Origin: DAOMOP01 sp035444405
GTDB lineage: Bacteria; Pseudomonadota; Gammaproteobacteria; Burkholderiales; Rhodocyclaceae
Assembly: GCA_035444405.1 (NCBI GenBank)
Contig: DAOMOP010000069.1
Coordinates: forward strand, 1 to 17,737
DNA length: 17,737 nucleotides
Direction: 5' to 3'
Positions 8,041 through 15,627 of this stretch are shown here, one piece after another. The notes under the pieces were generated by a model that saw only the letters and a list, made by a program, of their open reading frames with translations, made no database searches and was not told the DNA's origin. A program made the position numbers and the translations under genes. How positions within the stretch are numbered: the first letter of the stretch is position 1; each line of letters opens with the position of its first letter.

Positions 8041-10779
8041 TTGCATACCCCACGCCCATCGGTCAGCGCCAAGTCACTGCGACGCATCAAGCTCCACGCA
8101 ATGGGGCTGCTCGTGGCGTTCTTCCTCGCGCTGTCGTACTTCGCGGCGCACAGCCTGATCGAGAAGATCGAGGAGCGCGACAATGCCCGCGCGATCAGCA
8201 GCTGGACCGAAACCAGCGTGGTCTTCAATGGCCTCATCCACGAGCTGCAGAAGGAGCGCGGCCTCTCGAGCGGGCTGATCGCGGCCGGCGGTTCGCAGTT
8301 CGGGCCGGAACTGCGCGAGCAGTACGCGTTGACCGATCGCGCGATCGAGCGCCTGCGCTCGGCCGCCCTCGCCGCCGAGCGCACGGCCCCGTTCCTGGCC
8401 GGCGCGCTCGACCAGACGCTGACCGAGCTCGAACTGCTCGACACCTTGCGCCAATCGGTGCTGACGCGCCAGATCTACCGTGACCAGGCGGTCGTCGCCT
8501 ACACACGCCTGGTCGATCCGGTGTTCGACCAGCTGATCGCCACGACCAGCGTTGGTCGGGTCGGCTGGATCCTGAGGCAGCAGATGGCCTTCCTGTTCTT
8601 CCTGCAGGCGAAGGAGATGGCCGGCCAGGAGCGCGCGCTGCTCACCGCAATGCTCTCGGCCGGCGATTACAGCGCCGCCCGCACGGCCGCCTTCCACCGC
8701 ATCAAGGCCAGGGAAGAAACCCACCACGAAAAATTCCTGCAGCTGGCCGACGCGCCGGTGCTCGACATGTATCGCGAGCTGCTGTCGGCCCCGTTCGTCG
8801 CACAGGCCGAACACATGCGGCAGCTGGTGTTCGCCGCCAACGCCGGAGAGGAGCCCACCGGCAGCATGATTCCGCAGGCGGCACGCTGGTTCGAGCTCGC
8901 CTCCCAGAGGATCGACACACTGAACGAGTTCGAGCACGTCCTGAGCGATCGCCTGCTCCGGAGCGCCGAGAATCTCCAGGATCACGCGGAGGGAACGCTC
9001 ACCATCAATGCGCTGGGCATCGTCGTGTCGCTCGCCCTGGCGGCGGTGCTGCTGCTGCAGATGTGGCGTGGCAAGGAGCTCGCCGAAAAGGACATGCACC
9101 TGGCCGCGGAGGTGTTCCGCAACAGCGTCGAGTCGATCATCATCGCCGACGCCGGCTCGCGCATCGTCGAGATTAACGACGCCTTCACGCGCATCACCGG
9201 CTACCGCCGCGACGACGTGATCGGGCAGAAGACCCGCATCCTGAACTCGGGGCGCCACGACGGCGCGTTCTACTCGACCATGTGGAGCAAGCTGCATTCG
9301 ACCGGCGCCTGGGAGGGCGAGGTCTGGAACCGGCGCAAGAACGGCGAGATCTACCCGGCGCTGCTGTCGATCGTCGCGATCAAGAACCGCAAGGGCGAGA
9401 CCACCCACTACATCGCGATGAGCGTCGACCTCACCAAGTACAAGGAAACGGAGGCGATGCTCGAGCACTTGCGCACCTTCGATCCCTTGACCGGCCTGCC
9501 CAACCGGGAGGCCTGGCGCTCGGCGCTCGATCAGGCCGTCGCAAGCGCCCGTCGCACCGGCAGCCGTTTCGCGCTGATCGACCTCGGGCTGGACCGCTTC
9601 AAGGTCATCAACGAGTCGCTCGGCCACATGACCGGCGACCAGGTGCTGATCGGTGCGGCCGAGAGCATCAAGCACCTGCTGCGCCGGCACGACGTCGCTG
9701 CACGCCCGGGCGGCGACCGCTTTTCGATACTGCTCCAGGACATGCACGACGCGCGGGGCATCGGCGCATTCTGCGAGCGCCTGCTGGCCGCGTTCCGCCA
9801 CCCGATCGCGGTGCACGACCGCCCGCTGCACGTCTCGATCAGCATCGGCGTGGCGCTGTTCCCGGACGACGGCAAGGATTCGCGCACGCTGCTGCGCAAC
9901 GCCGAAACGGCTCTGAACAGCGCCAAGGAAGACGGACGCAACTGCTACAAGTTCTATTCCGCCGAGATGAACGCGGCCGGCGCCCACCTGCTCACCCTCG
10001 AGCAGCTCATGCGCCAGGCACTCGACCGCGGAGAGTTCGCGATCGCCTACCAGCCCCAGTTCGACGCCCGCAGCGGCCGCCTGGTGGGTGTCGAAGCCCT
10101 GCTGCGCTGGCACAACCCCGAGCTCGGCATGGTCTCGCCGGTGCAGTTCATCCCCATTGCCGAAGCCACCGGCATCATCGTGCCGATCGGCGCGTGGGTG
10201 CTGCACGAGGCGTGCGCCCAGGCGCAGCGCTGGCGCGAGCGCCATGGCCGGGAGCTGCAGGTGGCGGTGAATCTCTCGGCCCGGCAGTTCCTGCGCCAGG
10301 ATCTGCGCACGACCGTGCAGCATGCGCTCGACGACAGCGGCCTGCCCGCGGGCGCACTCGAGCTCGAAATCACCGAGGGTCTGCTGATGAGCGACCCTGC
10401 CGGCGCGGCGCTGATCATGGGCGGTCTGCGCGACATGGGCGTCAAGATCGCGCTGGACGACTTCGGCACCGGTTATTCGTCCCTGGCCTACCTCAAGAAC
10501 TTCCCTCTGGACCGTCTGAAGCTCGACCGTGCCTTCGTGAAGGACTTGCCCGACAACGAGAGCGATCGCGCGATCAGTCACGCGGTGATCGCGCTCGGCC
10601 ACAATCTCGGGCTCGAGGTGCTCGCCGAAGGCGTCGAGACACAGACGCAGCGCGACTTTCTGGTCGATGCGGGCTGTGACTGTTTCCAGGGCTACTTCTT
10701 TGCTCGCCCGCTGCCGGCCGACGAGGTCGAGGCGCTGCTGCAGCGCACCGACGAAACCAGCACGCTGTCTGCCGACTGA
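8041..10779 (+). CDS. Membrane sensor: NIT domain, PAS, degenerate GGDEF, intact EAL (probable c-di-GMP phosphodiesterase)
   Basis: A 912-residue inner-membrane signalling protein. A basic N-terminus and membrane segment (about 21-38) precede a large sensor region (about 50-310) with the NIT signature ELQKERGLSSGLI and AKEMAGQERA; this family senses nitrate/nitrite. A second membrane segment lies near 323-345. PAS follows (about 352-475), then GGDEF (about 480-640) and EAL (about 655-900). The GGDEF signature reads GGDRF (557-561) and the first metal Asp is replaced by Gly516 (DLGLDRF), so cyclase activity is unlikely. EAL looks complete: EAL (685-687), NLSARQF, ELEITEG, DDFGTGYSSL, KLDRAFV and AEGVET. 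The likely output is c-di-GMP hydrolysis controlled by nitrogen oxides and PAS input (inference). A TAG at 8026 makes the TTG at 8041 the first possible start, with GGA 8 nt upstream; the ATG at 8101 would remove the basic leader. Confidence 0.92.
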   Translation: MHTPRPSVSAKSLRRIKLHAMGLLVAFFLALSYFAAHSLIEKIEERDNARAISSWTETSVVFNGLIHELQKERGLSSGLIAAGGSQFGPELREQYALTDRAIERLRSAALAAERTAPFLAGALDQTLTELELLDTLRQSVLTRQIYRDQAVVAYTRLVDPVFDQLIATTSVGRVGWILRQQMAFLFFLQAKEMAGQERALLTAMLSAGDYSAARTAAFHRIKAREETHHEKFLQLADAPVLDMYRELLSAPFVAQAEHMRQLVFAANAGEEPTGSMIPQAARWFELASQRIDTLNEFEHVLSDRLLRSAENLQDHAEGTLTINALGIVVSLALAAVLLLQMWRGKELAEKDMHLAAEVFRNSVESIIIADAGSRIVEINDAFTRITGYRRDDVIGQKTRILNSGRHDGAFYSTMWSKLHSTGAWEGEVWNRRKNGEIYPALLSIVAIKNRKGETTHYIAMSVDLTKYKETEAMLEHLRTFDPLTGLPNREAWRSALDQAVASARRTGSRFALIDLGLDRFKVINESLGHMTGDQVLIGAAESIKHLLRRHDVAARPGGDRFSILLQDMHDARGIGAFCERLLAAFRHPIAVHDRPLHVSISIGVALFPDDGKDSRTLLRNAETALNSAKEDGRNCYKFYSAEMNAAGAHLLTLEQLMRQALDRGEFAIAYQPQFDARSGRLVGVEALLRWHNPELGMVSPVQFIPIAEATGIIVPIGAWVLHEACAQAQRWRERHGRELQVAVNLSARQFLRQDLRTTVQHALDDSGLPAGALELEITEGLLMSDPAGAALIMGGLRDMGVKIALDDFGTGYSSLAYLKNFPLDRLKLDRAFVKDLPDNESDRAISHAVIALGHNLGLEVLAEGVETQTQRDFLVDAGCDCFQGYFFARPLPADEVEALLQRTDETSTLSAD

Positions 10780-10852
10780 CCCGGACCGACCGATAACGGA
10801 AGCGCCTGCACCCGGCGCCGCTCATCCGCTACGTTGCGGCCGGCCCTGCGCG

Positions 10853-11932
10853 CTATCGACGCTCGACCGTGTACAGCATCACCGCCGCGGCGACCAGGAA
10901 GATCATGCTCGGCGTCAGCGCGGCCAGCGCAGGCTGCCACGAGTTGATCACCGCCAGGTTGGAGAACAGGCCGTTCAGCAGATGGAACCCGACCCCGAGC
11001 ATGATGCCGAGGAAGACCCTGACGCTGACCCCGCCCATGCGGTCGTGCATGAACGCGAACGGCAGCGCCAGCGCCATCATCACCAGCACCGCGAATGGAT
11101 ACGAGAGCTTCTTCCACAGCGCGATCTCGAACCGGTCGGCGTTCTGGCGGTTGTCGCGCAGATGCTCGATGTATGCGAAAAGCGTGGCCACCGACATCCG
11201 CTGCGGCGACACCATCAGCACGCTCAGCACTTCGGGCGAGAGCTCCGAGCGCCAGCCGATCTCGGGCAGATCGACGACCTCGGTCCGCTCGCCGAGAAAA
11301 CGGGTCTGGCGCACGTCGGTCAGGCGCCAGGTCTTCGCCTCGGCATCGTAGACGCCGCGCGCCGCTTCGCTGAACGACTGCAGCGCCTGCGTTGCGTCGA
11401 ATTCGAAGATGCGCACGCGCTCCATCGTGCGATCCGCCAGCACGGTGCGCACGTTGATCACGTTCGCACCGTCCTTGACCCACAGCCCCGAGCGCAGCTG
11501 GCTCGACACGGCCGAACCGGTCGCCGTCAGCCGCCACTGCTGCGCGGCGCGCTCGGCCGGCGGCGCAAGATATTCACCGAACACGAAGGTGATCGCGACG
11601 AACACCATACCGATCGCGCCCAGCGTGCGCAGCATGCCCAGCGTGGACAATCCCGACGCGCGCATCACGGTGATCTCGGAGTTCTTCGCCAGCGTGGTCA
11701 GCGCATACAGGGTTCCGATCAGCACCACCACCGGCATCAGCTCGTAGACGCGCCCGGGCAGGATCATCGCGACGAAGACCACGGCGTGATAAAGCTCGTA
11801 GCCATCGCGGCCGATGTCTTCGACCTCGTTCAGAAAATCGAAAAACGCGAACAGGCCGAGAAACGCGAACAGCACCACGGCCGACGCGGCGAAGATCTCG
11901 CGCGCGAGATAGCGGGCGAGCACGCCGGTCAT
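10853..11932 (-). CDS. lptG: LPS export ABC transporter permease LptG
   Basis: A 359-residue YjgP/YjgQ-family permease. With LptF and the ATPase LptB it forms the inner-membrane LptB2FG complex, which extracts lipopolysaccharide and passes it to LptC/LptA. The N-terminus MTGVLARYLAREIF is typical. Membrane segments are near 13-35, 52-75 and 96-118; a periplasmic jellyroll region follows (about 130-265, with WVKDGANVINVR), then three C-terminal segments ending in VAAAVMLYTVERR. The conserved LWKKLSYPFAVLVMM stretch is present. The ATG at 11932 overlaps the lptF TGA by 4 bp (ATGA), so the two are translationally coupled. The second position after lptF and the sequence character favour LptG over LptF. 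It converges on the EAL gene across a 73-bp gap in which I see no clear terminator. Confidence 0.93.
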   Translation of the reverse strand: MTGVLARYLAREIFAASAVVLFAFLGLFAFFDFLNEVEDIGRDGYELYHAVVFVAMILPGRVYELMPVVVLIGTLYALTTLAKNSEITVMRASGLSTLGMLRTLGAIGMVFVAITFVFGEYLAPPAERAAQQWRLTATGSAVSSQLRSGLWVKDGANVINVRTVLADRTMERVRIFEFDATQALQSFSEAARGVYDAEAKTWRLTDVRQTRFLGERTEVVDLPEIGWRSELSPEVLSVLMVSPQRMSVATLFAYIEHLRDNRQNADRFEIALWKKLSYPFAVLVMMALALPFAFMHDRMGGVSVRVFLGIMLGVGFHLLNGLFSNLAVINSWQPALAALTPSMIFLVAAAVMLYTVERR

Positions 11933-13011
11933 GTCCGACGCGCCCGCCAGAACGGCGACACCGCCAGCCGCCGGTAGAACATCAGCACGAGCAGCCCGAG
12001 CACGAGCACATGCGGCAGCACGATGGCAAGCTCGAACGCCACCCGTGCCTGCGATATCCACGCCTCGAAGATGCTTATCGCATTGCTGTAGACGCTGTAC
12101 GCGAGAATCGCGAAGATCAGGTTGCTGCCCCGCCCCGCACGCGGGTTGACGAACGACAGCGGTATCGCGAGCAGCGCCAGCAGCAGCGCCGAGACCGGCA
12201 GGCCGATGCGTTCGGACAGTTCGCCGAGGTGCCGTTCGCTCGGATTGCGCACCAGTTCGAGCGTCGGCGTCGTGCGCGCACGCACCGCGGCCTGCTGCCC
12301 GCGGGGCGATTCGATCAGCACCTCGTAGCGCTCGAACTCGAGCACACGGTACTCCGCGGTGCCAGGCTCGCCATCGTAGCGCCGGCCACGTTCGAGCACG
12401 ACGTAGCGGTCGCCGCGCCCGTCGACATGGACGCTGCCTTGTGACGACGCGACCACGCTGAGCGTGCCGTTCTCCTCCGAGCTGACGAAGACGTTGCGCA
12501 GCCGCCCGGACTCGTCGGCGCCGGTCTCGACGAAGAACACGCGCTGCGCACCGGCCGACTCGCGAAACACGCCCGGCGCGACGCGCGTCGTGTCGTCGCG
12601 CCGTTCGAGCGCGGCACGGAACTGCTCGCTCTTGAGGTTCGCCCATGGGGTGACCACCAGCGTCATGGCGGCGATCACCGCGACGAGCGGCAGCGCGAAC
12701 TGCAACACCGGCCGGATGAAGGCCGTGAGCGGCAGGCCGGACGCGAACCACACGACCATCTCGGAGTCGCGATAGGCCCGCGAGAGCGCGAGCAGTACGG
12801 AGATGAACAGCGTCAGCGACAACACCACCGGCAGCTGCGCGAGCGCGCCGAAACCGATCAGCGCGAGCACCGCATCGGCGGGCACCCGCCCGCCGGCCGC
12901 CTGGCCGAGCAGGCGGTTCAGCACCGTCGTGATCAGGATGGCGAACAGCGCCACGAACACGCCGGCGGCGGTATGGGCAAATTCACGCTTGACGGCGCGG
13001 CCGAAGATCAT
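11929..13011 (-). CDS. lptF: LPS export ABC transporter permease LptF
   Basis: A 360-residue partner of LptG in the LPS export complex. The start MIFGRAVKREFAHTAAGVFV is the family's usual N-terminus: a short amphipathic helix followed by the first membrane segment. Further segments lie near 52-78 and 100-125. A periplasmic beta-rich domain follows (about 135-265, with QRVFFVETG and RYVVLERGRRYDGEPGTAEY). Three C-terminal segments come next, with LPVSALLLALLAIPLSFVNP marking the conserved fourth helix. The frame stays open upstream to about 13527, but that part lies antisense to pepA, so the ATG at 13011 is chosen. The gene is divergent from pepA, an arrangement conserved in beta- and gammaproteobacteria. 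No clear promoter is visible for it in the 127-bp gap. Confidence 0.94.
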   Translation of the reverse strand: MIFGRAVKREFAHTAAGVFVALFAILITTVLNRLLGQAAGGRVPADAVLALIGFGALAQLPVVLSLTLFISVLLALSRAYRDSEMVVWFASGLPLTAFIRPVLQFALPLVAVIAAMTLVVTPWANLKSEQFRAALERRDDTTRVAPGVFRESAGAQRVFFVETGADESGRLRNVFVSSEENGTLSVVASSQGSVHVDGRGDRYVVLERGRRYDGEPGTAEYRVLEFERYEVLIESPRGQQAAVRARTTPTLELVRNPSERHLGELSERIGLPVSALLLALLAIPLSFVNPRAGRGSNLIFAILAYSVYSNAISIFEAWISQARVAFELAIVLPHVLVLGLLVLMFYRRLAVSPFWRARRT

Positions 13012-13066
13012 CGCGCGGGCGGACTTCCGAATGGCGGGTGAATGACGAACGGGACGGATGCGGCTT

Positions 13067-13096
13067 TTGACGCATTGCGCGCGAACGGGCCATAAT
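13067..13096 (+). promoter_or_regulatory. sigma70-type promoter of pepA-holC
   Basis: TTGACG (13067-13072) and CATAAT (13091-13096), one mismatch each from consensus, are separated by 18 bp. Transcription would start near 13103, giving a leader of about 36 nt that holds the AAAGGAG ribosome binding site (13126-13132) six nt before the pepA GTG. Confidence 0.75.
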
Positions 13097-13138
13097 CGGC
13101 GGCACCCGCAATGCACGCGCACCCTAAAGGAGAAACCC

Positions 13139-14625
13139 GTGGAATTTACCATAAAGACCGGTAGCCCGGAAAAGCTCGAAACCGGCACGGTGGTCGTCTC
13201 GGCCTTCGCCGGCGGCGCGCTGGACGCCGCAGGCGCGGCGCTCGACAAGGCCTCCAAGGGAAGGCTCGCGGCAATCCTCGCGCGCGGCGACCTCGACGAG
13301 CGCGCCGGCGCGACGTTGCTGGTGCCCGACCTGCCCGGCAGCGCCTGCCAGCGCGTGCTGGTGGTGAGCCTCGGCAGGAAGGACGAGTTCGGCGACAAGG
13401 CGTGGCGTGACGCGCTCGCGTCCATGGCCAAGGCGCTCGCGGGCGGTCCGGCCACCGACGCGGCGGTGTGCCTGGGCGACGTCGAGGTGCCCGGACGTGC
13501 GCTCGAATGGGCCCTGCGCCAGCTCACGCAGGCGATTGCCGACGGCGCCTATCGCTACGACACCACCAAGAGCAAGAAGAAGGACGAGCCGCAGAAAGGC
13601 GTGCGCAAGGTCGTGCTGCTCACGCGCCACAAGATCAACGAAGCGATGGAAGCGGCAGTGCGGCGCGGCGAGGCCGTCGCCGACGGCATGGCGCTGGCGA
13701 AGGAGCTGGGCAATCTGCCCGGCAACGTGTGCACGCCGACCCACCTGGCCGAGACCGCCCAGGAGCTCGGACGCAAGTTCAAGCTCAAGGTCGAGGTCCT
13801 CGAACGCAAGGACATGGAGAAGCTCGGCATGGGCGCGATGCTGTCGGTGGCGCGCGGCTCGCACGAGCCTCCCAGGTTCATCGTCATGCAGTACAAGGGC
13901 GGCAAGGNNNNNNNNNNNNNNNNNNNNNNNNNNNNNNNNNNNNNNNNNNNNNNNNNNNNNNNNNNNNNNNNNNNNACGAGATGAAGTTCGACATGTGCGG
14001 GGCCGCGAGCGTGCTCGGCACCTTTCGCGCGCTCGCCGGCATGGCGCTGCCGATCAACGTCGTCGGCATCATCCCGACCACCGAGAACATGCCCGGCGGC
14101 GGCGCCTCCAAGCCCGGCGACGTCGTCACCTCGATGAGCGGCCAGACCATCGAGATCCTGAATACCGACGCCGAGGGGCGCCTCATCCTGTGCGACGCGC
14201 TGACCTATGCCGAGCGCTTCAAGCCCGAATGCGTGATCGACATCGCGACGCTGACCGGCGCCTGCGTGGTCGCGCTCGGCAAGGTTGCCAGCGGGCTGCT
14301 CGCCAACGACGACACGCTCGCCCGCGAGCTGCTCGACTGCGGCACCAGCTCGGGCGATCGCGCCTGGCAGCTGCCGCTGTGGGAGGACTACCAGGAGCTG
14401 CTCAAGAGCAACTTCGCCGACATGGCGAACATCGGCGGGCGCTACGCCGGCACGATCAGCGCGGCCTGCTTTCTGTCGCGCTTCACGAAGGCATACAAGT
14501 GGGCGCATCTGGACATCGCCGGCACGGCATGGCTGTCGGGCGACAACAAGGGTGCCACCGGCCGCCCGGTGCCACTGCTGTCCGAGTTCCTGATCGGCCG
14601 CAGCCAGGCCGCCGCGCAGGGCTGA
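13139..14625 (+). CDS. pepA: Leucyl (cytosol) aminopeptidase PepA, interrupted by an assembly gap
   Basis: An M17-family hexameric metallo-aminopeptidase that releases N-terminal residues from peptides; in E. coli it is also a DNA-binding accessory factor. The start is the GTG at 13139, six nt after AAAGGAG, giving the usual EFTIKTGSPEK N-terminus. The N-terminal macro-like domain runs to about residue 160, and the catalytic domain follows. Bases 13908-13975 are N. The gap covers the VGKGxTFDxGG...K segment, so two metal ligands (Lys, Asp) and a catalytic Lys cannot be seen. Downstream, MKFDMCGA (13981-14004) and NTDAEGRL (14161-14184) supply the remaining metal ligands and the catalytic Arg. 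The frame differs by one base on the two sides, because the N count does not match the true length; this is an assembly effect, not evidence of a pseudogene. holC follows after 5 bp. Confidence 0.95.
13908..13975. other. Assembly gap (68 N) inside pepA
   Basis: A run of 68 N lies within the pepA catalytic domain. The family alignment, from memory, expects about 28-30 residues here (about 84-90 bp). The real gap must be a multiple of three to restore the frame, so 68 is a wrong size estimate. Confidence 0.97.
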
Positions 14626-14630
14626 CCGCG

Positions 14631-15068
14631 GTGACCCGGGTGCAGTTCTACCACAACGCCCCGGACCCCCTCGCACTGGCCTGCGAGCTGACCGCACGCG
14701 CGCATGGCGGCGGCCGTCGCGTCGTGCTGCGTGTGGCCGACGCCGCCGGCGCGCGCGAGCTCGACGAGCTGCTGTGGCGCTTCGATCAGCTCGCCTTCGT
14801 GCCGCACGTCATGGCCGATTCCCCGCTCGCCGGGCAGACGCCCGTGCTGATCGCGACCGCCGCAAGCCACGCCGCGTGGCCGCATCGGGACGTGCTGTTC
14901 AATCTGGCGGCCGACATTCCGGACGGCTGCGAGGAGTTCCGCATGGTGGTCGAAATCGTCGGCCAGAGCGAAGCCGACAAGGGCCCGGCACGATCGCGCT
15001 GGCAGCACTACAAGTCGCGCGGTCTGCCGCTGCAGGCCTTCGACGCCGTCCGCCGGGAGGCGTTATGA
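14631..15068 (+). CDS. holC: DNA polymerase III chi subunit
   Basis: A 145-residue protein of usual chi length. Chi links single-strand-binding protein to the clamp-loader complex of DNA polymerase III through the psi subunit. The N-terminus VTRVQFYHNAPDPLALACEL matches the family pattern (x-V-x-FY-N...-L-A-C-x-L). VLIATAASHAAWPHRDVLFNLAADIP follows mid-protein and corresponds to the conserved segment before the C-terminal EIVGQSEADKGPARSRWQHY helix. The GTG at 14631 lies 5 bp after the pepA stop; a second in-frame GTG at 14640 is possible but less like the family. The stop overlaps the next gene's ATG by 4 bp. The pepA-holC pairing is conserved and supports the call. Confidence 0.93.
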   Translation: MTRVQFYHNAPDPLALACELTARAHGGGRRVVLRVADAAGARELDELLWRFDQLAFVPHVMADSPLAGQTPVLIATAASHAAWPHRDVLFNLAADIPDGCEEFRMVVEIVGQSEADKGPARSRWQHYKSRGLPLQAFDAVRREAL

Positions 15069-15511
15069 AAGACTGGCCGCCTCGTCCAACCGATCCGGGG
15101 CACGAGCTCGAGGAGGCCGACATCCTGCTGCGCAAGGCCGATGCACTGCTGAACCGCCATCGCAGCGGCGAAGCCGCTCACGCCGATGCCGCCGGCGGCG
15201 CGGACGACATTCCGATCCTGACCGACGTCGTCCCCGACTTCGCCAAGCGCTCGTTGCCGGCCGAGCGCCGCGCGGCATCCCCCCAGGGCATCGAGCTGGC
15301 CGAGCTGCTCGTCGGGCTCGACACCGAGCTCGCGCGCGAGATCGAAACCTGGTTCGCGAACGAACTGCCGCAGCTGGTCACACGCGAGCTCGACCGGCTC
15401 GCCGCGAAGCTGCGCGAGGAAGCGATCGCGCACATGCGCGCGACGCTGATGCCGACGCTGTCCGAGCGCATCGCGAAGCGGCTCGGCCGCGCACCCCGCG
15501 ACGACGGTTGA
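15065..15511 (+). CDS. Conserved hypothetical protein, coupled to holC
   Basis: A 148-residue soluble, charged protein that I cannot assign firmly. The N-terminal part contains a short helix rich in Glu and Leu (about 14-33), then the short motif DDIPILTDVV (about 48-57). That motif recurs in small betaproteobacterial proteins encoded next to holC (DUF2486-like, from memory). The second half (about 75-140) is a long amphipathic helical region, ELAELLVGLDTELAREIETW onward, ending basic and suited to self-association. No signal peptide, cysteine cluster or membrane segment is seen. The ATG at 15065 overlaps the holC stop as ATGA, which makes the frame and coexpression with the replication gene convincing. 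The function is unknown. Confidence 0.8.
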   Translation: MKDWPPRPTDPGHELEEADILLRKADALLNRHRSGEAAHADAAGGADDIPILTDVVPDFAKRSLPAERRAASPQGIELAELLVGLDTELAREIETWFANELPQLVTRELDRLAAKLREEAIAHMRATLMPTLSERIAKRLGRAPRDDG

Positions 15512-15551
15512 AGCACCCACCGCCTGCCGCTTCCAGTCGCAGCGGCTCTCG

Positions 15552-15577
15552 GGCACGCCGCGCACGCCGCGCGTGCC
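15552..15577. terminator. Possible hairpin between convergent genes
   Basis: GGCACGC (15552-15558) can pair with GCGTGCC (15571-15577), or the nested GCACGC (15562-15567) can pair with GCGTGC (15571-15576). No T-run follows. It lies in the 116-bp GC-rich gap between the 148-residue gene and the convergent kinase-like gene, so a bidirectional terminator is possible. Chance pairing in sequence this GC-rich is also possible. Confidence 0.3.
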
Positions 15578-15627
15578 GCACGCCGGCGCGCTGACACCAC
15601 CCGCGTCCCACCGCCGTCGCGCGCCCC

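Noticed and set aside
8074..10602. Minus-strand open frame of about 840 codons opposite the NIT-PAS-GGDEF-EAL gene
   Set aside because: The sense frame carries unmistakable domain motifs throughout. The antisense product is His/Gln/Arg/Val-rich, typical of a mirror frame in high-GC DNA.
10780..10852. Terminator between the EAL gene and lptG
   Set aside because: Only short GC-rich self-complementary bits are present and no T-run. Nothing rises above background.
11933..12751. Upstream extension of lptG into a separate minus-strand reading frame
   Set aside because: It overlaps lptF out of frame and lacks family features. The ATGA junction at 11929-11932 gives a natural start.
13012..13527. 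N-terminal extension of lptF into the pepA region
   Set aside because: The family N-terminus begins at MIFGRAVKREF (13011). The extension is Ser/Ala/Arg-rich and antisense to pepA.
13139..14625. pepA as a pseudogene
   Set aside because: The only frame shift coincides with the N gap. Both flanks are perfectly conserved, so an incorrect gap length explains it.
13407..15068. Apparent fusion of a pepA shadow frame with holC through the N run
   Set aside because: The frame joins only because N bases contain no stops. holC has its own GTG at 14631, and pepA is read in other frames on each side.
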